Below are positions 44,201 to 53,500 of a DNA stretch of 64,000 bases, one piece after another (position 1 is the first letter of the stretch; every line of letters starts with the position of its first letter). The stretch is taken from the NCBI RefSeq assembly GCF_949987515.2, contig NC_082692.2, forward strand, positions 92,947,488 through 93,011,487, read 5' to 3'. Source of the stretch: Delphinus delphis (Eukaryota > Chordata > Mammalia > Artiodactyla > Delphinidae). A program made the position numbers and the translations under genes. Below the pieces are notes generated by a model. It was not told the origin of the DNA and made no database searches. It saw only the letters and a program-made list of their open reading frames with translations.

Positions 44201-47200
44201 ATGTTTTATATCTTGCCTTTTTAGTTTGATAGATTGCGACTGCCTTCCTATTCCATTTAAACTTTGAAAGTTGTATCACTGCATAACATTCCAGATGTAG
44301 CGTTTATTTAAAAGTAAAGTTATGAAAACATTTGTTCTGAAAAATGTCACAATCTGCTTCACCTCATTGGAGGGGGACCTGAACTCGTGGCTGCTGAGGG
44401 ACTGAGATCTAAGCTGGGGGCGCCTGCCTGTCAGTCGGGTCATTCTCTCCTTCTCCTTCTCTTCCCCACCTTGCCTGTTTAGCAGAAGCTGGAGAATTGG
44501 ACGTTGCTTGGCAGCCAGAACTACAAAAGTTACTTAGTGTTTGTTGTCTTGCTCTTTTCTGTTTTTTATTTTGCTAAGTTTTTTCCCCATGTGAGAGAAA
44601 CCAAGAGTAGTTTATTAATACTAAAAGGTGTTATTTATTCTGGGAATGATTAGGACACTCCCTTCTGATGAGATGATGAAAATGACTAAACATTGTTACT
44701 ACTTCAAGTGGGATTATTCTCAGTAGCCTCAGAAGAATGGTTCGCTTTCTCCCTTTCCATAATGCTGTTAGCTAACAATGATCGTTTACTATCACGGCTG
44801 GAAAGAACTTCAGGGGGTCATTAAGTCCAGTCCCTCTGATTTCAGGCAGTGCTAAGTCCATAGGGGATTCAAGCCTGCTTCTGTCATTCTGAGCTGCATT
44901 GTACACATTTACAACCAACGTGATTTTATTCTTCTTTTGTTTTTCCTGCCATTAGGGTCCTGGGAAGCCTTCTTTCTGCCCACAGAATAATAACTGACTC
45001 CAAGCAGCCCTTTGGTGACATGACGATTAAGGATTATGATAATGAGTTGTTGCATATGGCTCACGACCTGGCCGTGCGGCTCCTCCCTGCCTTTGAAAAC
45101 ACCAGGACAGGGATCCCCTACCCTCGGGTAGGTAGACGGCGTCAACAACTCACCACCTTCCCGAATTAAAACTCTTTGTTGATGAATTTATTTGCGGGAA
45201 GGAGTGGGGCTGATGCGGAAGAGGAAAGCCATGTCCTTGAGAGAATTTGGCCCTAAATATGATAGAAATGGTTTTTAGTTCATTCAGCATTTACTGGACA
45301 CCTGTTGTGTGCTGGGCATACAGTGAAAATTTTTTTTTTTTTTTTCGGTACTTGAGCCTCTCACTGTTGTGGCCTCTCCCGTTGCGGAGAACAGGCTCCG
45401 GACGCGCAGGCTCAGCGGCCATGGCTCACGGGCCCAGCCGCTCCGCGGCATGTGGGATCTTCCCGGATCGGGGCATGAACCCGTGTCCCCCGCATCGGCA
45501 GGCGGACTCTCAACCACTGCGCCACCAGGGAAGCCCACAGTGACATATTTGACTTAATCCTTTCCCTTAAGGAAGTTATGTTCCTGTGCTCTGTATTCTT
45601 AACCCCTTTTGCAGGTGGGATTTACATCCTCTGCTGCAAAACAGTGGGGGCAGTTTGTCTTCATTTCTGACTTGGGTCCATTTCCCCACATGTACGCTAT
45701 AGGAGCTCAGCGAATGTTCTTTTGGACACTTCATGTGGATCTTTCAAATAAAACCTGTACAGACCAGTAAGTTAGCTGCTGATTTAAATGCAAGGTCTGG
45801 CATGAGACTCTTGTCTTTGTGGCATCTGGTTTACTGAGTCCAGAACCCCTCTGAGAATTGAGTCAGCCTTTGGGTCAGCAACCAGTGGAGAATTGCCAGA
45901 CCACTGAGCCTCAGTGATCAAACAGGCTGTCACTTGCTCGCTGGGTTCATTTCTCTCCCAGTCCAAGATTTGTTAATGTTTGCTGAGCAGGAGTGAGTTC
46001 ATAGCAGCTCACTTAAAATTTCTACGTGGTTCCACAGCTTGCCTTTGTCCCCAGTGCCAAAGCCTGGTGCTGCGTCACCATGAAGAGAACCTGCTGGGAA
46101 GAGGCAGATTAGTGAATAGCGTTACAATGATTCCCCCAAGGCTTGCTCTTATTAATAACACAGGGCTCTGGTGTTCGTACTGTCTTCTTTGCGTCTTAAA
46201 CTTACTCCCATTTTCCTTTTGAATGTAAAGTGGGAGGCAGCGGGCTGACTCCCCCTGTGGTGAGCTTGGTTCATTAGTGGAGTGTGGTCGCTGTAACCTG
46301 GGCTTCTAGCCCTGTGGGCTCCTTGACTTCTGCCACAAATCCTTTGCCTCTTCCTGTCCCCAGGTGAATCTAAAGACAGGCGTTCCTCCTGACAGTAATA
46401 ATGAGACGTGCACGGCCGGCGCTGGTTCCCTGCTGGTGGAATTTGGGATTCTGAGTCGACTGCTGGGGGATTCCACGTTTGAGTGGGTGGCCAGGAGAGC
46501 CGTGAAAGCCCTTTGGAACCTGCGGAGCAACGATACGGGATTGTTAGGTGTGGGGCACCTGTGAGGCCCTTGGCACTGTGCACATCGCCCCCTTTCCTTT
46601 CCTCTTCTCTGGGGCCCTCCCTCCTTTCCACTCCTTCTTCCTTGTACCACTGAACCTGAAAATTGACAGCTCAGAGAGAAGGGCCCTCCCTCAGTGTCTG
46701 CCACATCTGATTTCTCCCTGTGACTTTTCACTTAGAGGGTGGGTGGAAGGTTTGATGGGACAGAGTAATGCTCTTCCTATTTGAGGGCTCCCTTCTGATC
46801 TGAATCCCTTGGCATATTCCACTTGAAGATGATTGTTAAATGCTATAAAAAGAACTGCCTCGGAGGCAGATTATATTGCTTCAGTATAAGGTTCCAAAGA
46901 TAGGAAGTTAGAGTTAGGAATTTAGAGTTAACTGGTAGAGTGACTTCCTCCTTTTAAAAAATCACGGCATGTGGTAGTAGGTTAAAAGCCCAGATTAAAC
47001 CTGTATTAGATTTTATTTTTTTCCCTTGAGAATTTTGATCAAGATGTTATTAAAAAATTATTATGGAAAATTTCAAACATAGCGAAGTAGGAAAAAGTAT
47101 AATGAATAATGAACCCCTATGTACTCATTATTTATCTTCAATGATTATCAGTATTTTACTAGCTCGAGATGTTATTTTAAAATAGGTTGTTTGCCTCTTG

Positions 47201-47473
47201 TAACTGTTTGTCTTATTTTGAGAAATATTTTCTTTTTGTCATCGGGAAGGAACTGGATTGGTGGTCCTGGAGCCTAGAGTGTCATTGCAAAAGCACTGCT
47301 TTTTAGAAGTGATCTTCGATTACTGTTCCTTAAGTTCTTCAATTTATTTACAAATTTTTTGTATTTAACAATAACAGTAGAAACAAAACAGTTGCCCCGT
47401 CACCCCATTACCAGTGTCACCCCAAACTGTCAACTTTAAAATTTTCCATAGGCCCTTGCAGCCTGTCATGTGC

Positions 47474-47508
<35 letters not shown>

Positions 47509-50500
47509 GGTACGCGGGTCTCTCACTGTTGTGGCCTCTCCCGTTGCGGAGCACAGGCTCTGGACACGCAGGCTCAGCAGCCATGGCTCACGGGCCCAGC
47601 CGCTCCGCGGCATGCGGGATCCTCCCGGACCGGGTCATGAACCCGCATCCCCTGCATCGGCAGGTGGACTCTCAACCACTGCGCCACCAGGGAAGCCCCA
47701 TGTGCAACTTTTGTATACTTTCAAATTATAATATAGATATTTTTATTCTGCCTTTCATTTGGCAAATCATGCAGGTGGTTTCAAGTTGTTGTGTTGCTTT
47801 CACAGTTATTGTCTTTAAAGTCTATATGACAGTCCATTGACTCTTCTGATGTTGGACATTTGAATTATTTCCGTTTTTCTTTTTTTTTTCCATTTTACAG
47901 ATAATGTAAATTATAAAATTTATCATTCTCTGATGAACAACACCCTTTAGGCTTTTGAAATGCATTGTCAACCTGGAAAAGCAACACGACAAGCCTAGTT
48001 TTCTTGTGCATTAAATGTTTTCCCCATTTTTGTGTCAGTGTTGAAACACTGTATGTTCAGGAAGCTCTGGCCACCCATGCTGCTGATAGGACCGATAAAG
48101 ACGAGAGGGCCACGCGTTCATCCCTCCTCTTTTCTGTGAGGGACGAAAGTGCTGAGCAGCAGTGGGGCTGAAGTAGGAGGCCCCCCGGCCCCCCACCCGG
48201 GGGCCCTGACGAGCTTGCTTGTTTTCACAGGCAATGTTGTGAACATTCAGACGGGCCATTGGGTCGGAAAGCAGAGTGGCTTGGGTGCCGGACTGGACTC
48301 CTTCTATGAATACCTCTTGAAATCTTACATTCTCTTTGGAGAAAAAGAAGACCTAGAAATGTTTAATGCTGTATATAAGAGTATTCAGAACTACTTAAGA
48401 AGAGGGTATGTCTCCTCACCGTCTCTCTTACTGTCCCGTCAAGCAAACAGAATGTATTGTGAAATGTTCGTATTTTTCTCAACATAGATTCACAGGGTCT
48501 TTTGGTCTCTGCCCTCATTTTACTGCCTCCTAGTTGTTTGTTAGTCATTTGAGGGGGTGGTGAAGAGGTGTATTAGCTATTTACTGCTGCGTAACAAATT
48601 ACCCTGAAACCTAGTGGCTTAAAACAGCAAACATTATCTCACCCGTTTTCTGAGGGTCAGGAAGCCAGGAGCAGCTGGGCTGATCCAGGGGCTCTCACGA
48701 GGTCATCCACAGGCTATTGGTGAGGGCTGCAGCCTTGTCACGGCTCACTCAGGGCTGGAGGGTCCCCTCCTAGGCTTCAGTTCTTCACGTGCTGTGGCTG
48801 GAAGTGTCAGTTCCTTGCCATGTGGGCCTCTTTGTAGGCAGCTCATGGCAGCTGGCTTCCTCAGAATGAGTGATCTGAGAGAGATGGAAAGAGAGCTACC
48901 AGAATGGATGTCATAAGCTTTCATGCCCTAATCTCAGAATGACAACCAGCACTTCTGCCGGACACTGTTGGTCACACAGACCAGGGCTGACGTAGTCTGC
49001 GAGGGTACTGCACAAGGGTGTGACAGCCAGGAGGCGGGGGCCACTGGGGGCCGCCCAGAGACTGGCTGCCTCAAGAGTGACACACCCCTCTGTTTCGCTG
49101 GTTTTAATTGCACATAGCGCTGTAATGCGGCACAGCTGTGTTGGTTCTTTCACTTTCTAAAGAAGTTAGGATTGATCTTTATACTTGATGAGAGAAAGGA
49201 CAGCTGCCACCTTCTTTTCCCTCTGTGTTTGTTTAAAACAGCTTTGCTTGCCGCTTGTCAGTTGTGCGTTCAGGACGGCAGAAGAGAAGTACCATTGGAA
49301 GCTGCAGCGGCCTCGACCCTGGTGCCGCCTCTGCCTTCCCTGGGTCTTCCCTTGTGCACGTGTGTGTGTTAAGTGGCCAGTGCACGTGATAGCTACTAGT
49401 TGCCTGCCCATTTCTACCCTAGCTGTTGTAGGATCATTCAAGTGATGTGTTTTAGTAAGAGGCTGTTTGGCCAGAGTTCAATCCTTTTCGATTTTTAAAG
49501 CCCCTAAATTTACTAAATTAGTAGTAATCACTGAGCTTCTTGCTCCGAGGTGTTCCTCCAGGCCCGTGGTGTAGGATTTTATTAGAGAAGAGACTCCTTT
49601 TTTTTGTGCAGAAATAACCAGACTTCCCCACTCAGGTCAAAACTGACCCATGCTATATACCAAATTACGTGGAAGTATTTCTCAAACCTGATTGTCAAAG
49701 TGCTTTCTGCAAAATGCAGTGAAATCCCAGTGTGTTACCATGGCTGAGTTTAGAGCTTTCATCCTTTGGTAAGTGTCATCTTATGCTAGAGTCTCGTATT
49801 GAGAGGTGGAGGCAGCCTGTCTGCAAAGGTTTAAAGAACGAGTGAGGAGAAAAGGTTAATGTTGATTCCATCTAAGAGAAGCTGCCAGGGGCTGCTGGGG
49901 GGACAGAGCCTGAGCTGTTTCTCTTTCCTCCCCTTTGGCCTCTCTGCGTGGCTCCTCAGTCGGGAAGCCTGTAACGAGGGGGAAGGGGACCCGCCCCTCT
50001 ACGTCAACGTGAACATGTTCAGCGGGCAGCTGATGAACACGTGGATTGACTCTCTGCAGGCGTTCTTCCCAGGACTGCAGGTATTTCGCAATCCTGTATG
50101 CTAAGAAATAGCAGTCATTGGGAAAGGGCTTTTTTTCCCCCCTCTGTTTTCTTTTTATGGTACCAGAACATTCTCTGGCTCCTTCAGATTTGGGAAGTGA
50201 ATAGCACAGTACGTCCCCATTATTCTCTTTGGGCATTACTCCACACTAAATCAGTGCAAAGCCATGCCAGAAAAGTAACGGCGTGTGACTTTTGGGTGAT
50301 TCATGTCTCAGTTGTCCGTTCTCCATGCACGAGTACAGCTAGCCTCTTGTCCTGTGCAGTTCTCAGGGCTTTGGCACTGATGGCCAGATGGGGGGTGGGG
50401 GGGGGTCTGTCTGGGATGCTCCTTTTGGGTTGGTTTTGTCTCCAGCCACGTTTGTAGGTCAGGTGACCAGTGCGGGGAGGGGGAAGACCAGGGCCTGTGT

Positions 50501-53500
50501 CACGTCTTGCCGCTCTGAGAACAGTGTCTTAGCCTGGTGACCTGCGCCTTCCCTGTAGGTTCTGATAGGAGACGTGGAAGACGCCATCTGCCTGCACGCC
50601 TTCTACTACGCCATATGGAAGCGCTACGGGGCCCTCCCCGAGAGGTACAACTGGCAGCTGCAGGCCCCCGACGTGCTCTTCTACCCACTGAGACCTGAGC
50701 TGGTGGAGTCTACGTATCTCCTCTACCAGGTACGAGAGCTTGTTGAACAGTAGTTTGTGTTGAAATGCTGGGAAGACCTGTAGCAGTTGGTTCGTAGGGA
50801 ACACTTGCTGACAGGTGGGGAATAGTGTTATTTCACAGCGACCGTTAGAGTGACCAGCGGCCCAGAGCCTTGTTAGCGCTCAGTGTCTGTCCTGGTCGCA
50901 CGGGACAGGGAAGACGTCTGCGGTCATGTACGCGTTTGCCCTACAGTCTGCAAAGCTGAGTCGTATCTTCACTGCAGGGCTTGTTTCTCACATCCTTCAA
51001 TCAAGAGGAAGATTTGGTACTCTCTGTTTTCCAAATTTATTTGACCAAACAACTCTTGTTGGGGGATGCATTTCTGTCCTCATGTACTGTGGAACCCTGG
51101 TTTGTGTAAAGTATTCAGATAGAAAAATTATTTTTCTTAGTTGGAAAGGGAATCTTCTGGGATTGTCTGAGTGCCTACTTTTGTTAATCGTTCAAAAACA
51201 CATACAGTGTTCCTCTTTCGTGGAATTACTTGAATGCCAGAGGAAATGTCACTCTAACTGTGAAGGATCTTCTCCCCGACGGTTTAAGGCCGATATTTAT
51301 ACCTCTGGGCGTGCCGTACATACATACACATCGAGAGTTGTCAGCCATTCGCAAATTCAGCAGCACGAGCTGCTCACTTTCCCAGAAGCTGGCCCTCCAT
51401 GCGTTCGGCAGACGCGTGTAGTGGGCAGGCCCTCGCAAGGAGATCTCATGAGCTCTGGTAGTAGGATTAGTAGTTTAGATTTATTCCATAGTTTTTTTTA
51501 GCACCGAATCCTTGCCATTTGCTTCTGAAAAAGGGAGAAATCCTATGCAACTGGTAAGTGACTTCAGGTGTAGAGAGACCTTGTGAGTTGTATGTAAGCT
51601 CTCAGGGGTGGGGAGGTGGCCTCTGGTTTCGCCTCCCAGATCCCAGGGTAGAGTCCGGCCACTCGCGCTGCGAGGGTGACACACTCGGGTGCTGGCTGCG
51701 TTCTCCTCTTAAGCTTAGGTCTGTTGCCTTTGGGTTGATGCCTCTTTGTTTTGTCACTGCTTCTTTCTTCTTGCAGCTTCTTCCTCATGCTGACTACTTT
51801 CTTAGAATCCAGAGAAATGTGTGGCTTTCCGCCCTGCCTTCAGAAGCTGCTCCATGTGCCCTCCTAATCCAGACACAGCTGACCCTGTGCTCGTTTGCTT
51901 TTGGTGCTGCGCAGTTGGCACTGGGCACGAATTATAGGTGATCCCCAACTTTCAAACTAGTTTTGGGATAAAAGTCTCATCTTCCCAGAGAATTTTTTTT
52001 TTCCCCTAACGAAACCATCTATGAGCACGTGACAGAAGAGGAAGCAGCAACCCAGGGACTGAGTTCCTAGGGTGATGAGAGAGCACAGCACGTGGAGGCC
52101 TCCTTAGATACTTGAGAGTCTTCTTGTCCCCGCCCTTCTCACGGTGCTGTGGGTGGAATGGGGGCCACGTCCTGTTCCCCTGTGCTCGCAGCTTAAGTGT
52201 CGAGCGAGTTCTGAGGCAACACAGAAACTGGATTTGTTCTCAGATATGGGGCTGTCAGTGAGGCGTTGTTTCATTTCTGACCATGATGGGGATCACGAGA
52301 GCCAAAGGCAGTGAGTTGATCTGCTCTGGGGCAGATCTTCTCGCCCCCGCCCCCCACCCCGTTCAAGTTAAGCAGATTGGAGGTGCGCTTTGATGTGAAC
52401 CAACAGAACACCTTAATCCTGTAACATTCGCGACCCTTCAGGATAAAGTGAACTGGCCCGTGCCTACCTTTGGACAGTGATTCGTCTCCTCGGGACCGTC
52501 CTGCAATCACCGCGATGTGTGTTGACGGCGTGTCTTCCAGGCCCCCGCTGGATCACATTCTCTCGTGTTCTCTCTAGGCAACCAAGAATCCCTTCTACCT
52601 CCATGTAGGAATGGACATCCTGCAGAGTCTGGAAAAGTACACAAAAGTCAAGTTAGTTTTCTAAGTTCCATCCTTTTTCTGTTGGCCACTTTTGATTTCA
52701 TTTGAGTTGTGCTGAGGTAATATTATTCTATTTTGCATTTTACTTTTTAGAACAGGTCGTTAATGTTAATTTTGTAGGGAAATTGCTTACTTTTTGTGTA
52801 GTAGAACCTGCCCATTATAGTGGGAATTAAAATTTATTTTTCACCTTTATTCCTGTAGGGTTCCAGCAGACTATATGAGCTCTTTTTAAGTAACTTATTT
52901 CCCCTGTTATACAAATAATATATATACTAAAAAGTTCATGGAATATAGAAAATATAGAGGTAGAATATTATCACTGTAATCTCCACCTGCAGAGATAACT
53001 GCCATCAGCATTGAAGTACGTAGTTTTATACTCTTTTATATATTTATATATAAATCTATAATGTGTGTATATATGTATAAAAACTCTATTTCAGTTTTTT
53101 GAGATGTGCTTTTTTTACCTAGCTATAATATCATGAGTATTTTCTTACAAAATATTGTCTTAGACTATCAAGTGATTAGTCAGTCTATGCAAGTATTGGG
53201 ACACGAAATTTAAATCAGTCCTTTTGAATTTGCTGCGAGTCATTTTCTTGGTGTCCTGTTATGCTTTTGGCAAATACTGTCCTCCACCCCCACCCCCCTT
53301 CTGCTGCCATTAACCTGATGATTCGGCAGCCAGACCACTTTTTAATGAAGTTTGCAGACAATCTAGGCTGGAAAAGGACAGCCCTTAAACCTACCTTAGT
53401 TTGTTTCTCACGGGGTGTTTGATGCCTTGGTGGCTCTGTGAATAGGCTACTTCTGCCTCTTCAGTTAATAAGCAGGTGGGAAGGAGCAGAGGTGGGCCTC

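Noticed and set aside
46152..46731. Minus-strand frames of 141-159 codons over EDEM1 exon 5
   Set aside because: Antisense shadow of the coding exon; the sense frame matches GH47 block by block.
50926..51501. 191-codon frame in EDEM1 intron 8
   Set aside because: No recognisable similarity, ordinary composition, no splice or poly(A) context; probably chance.
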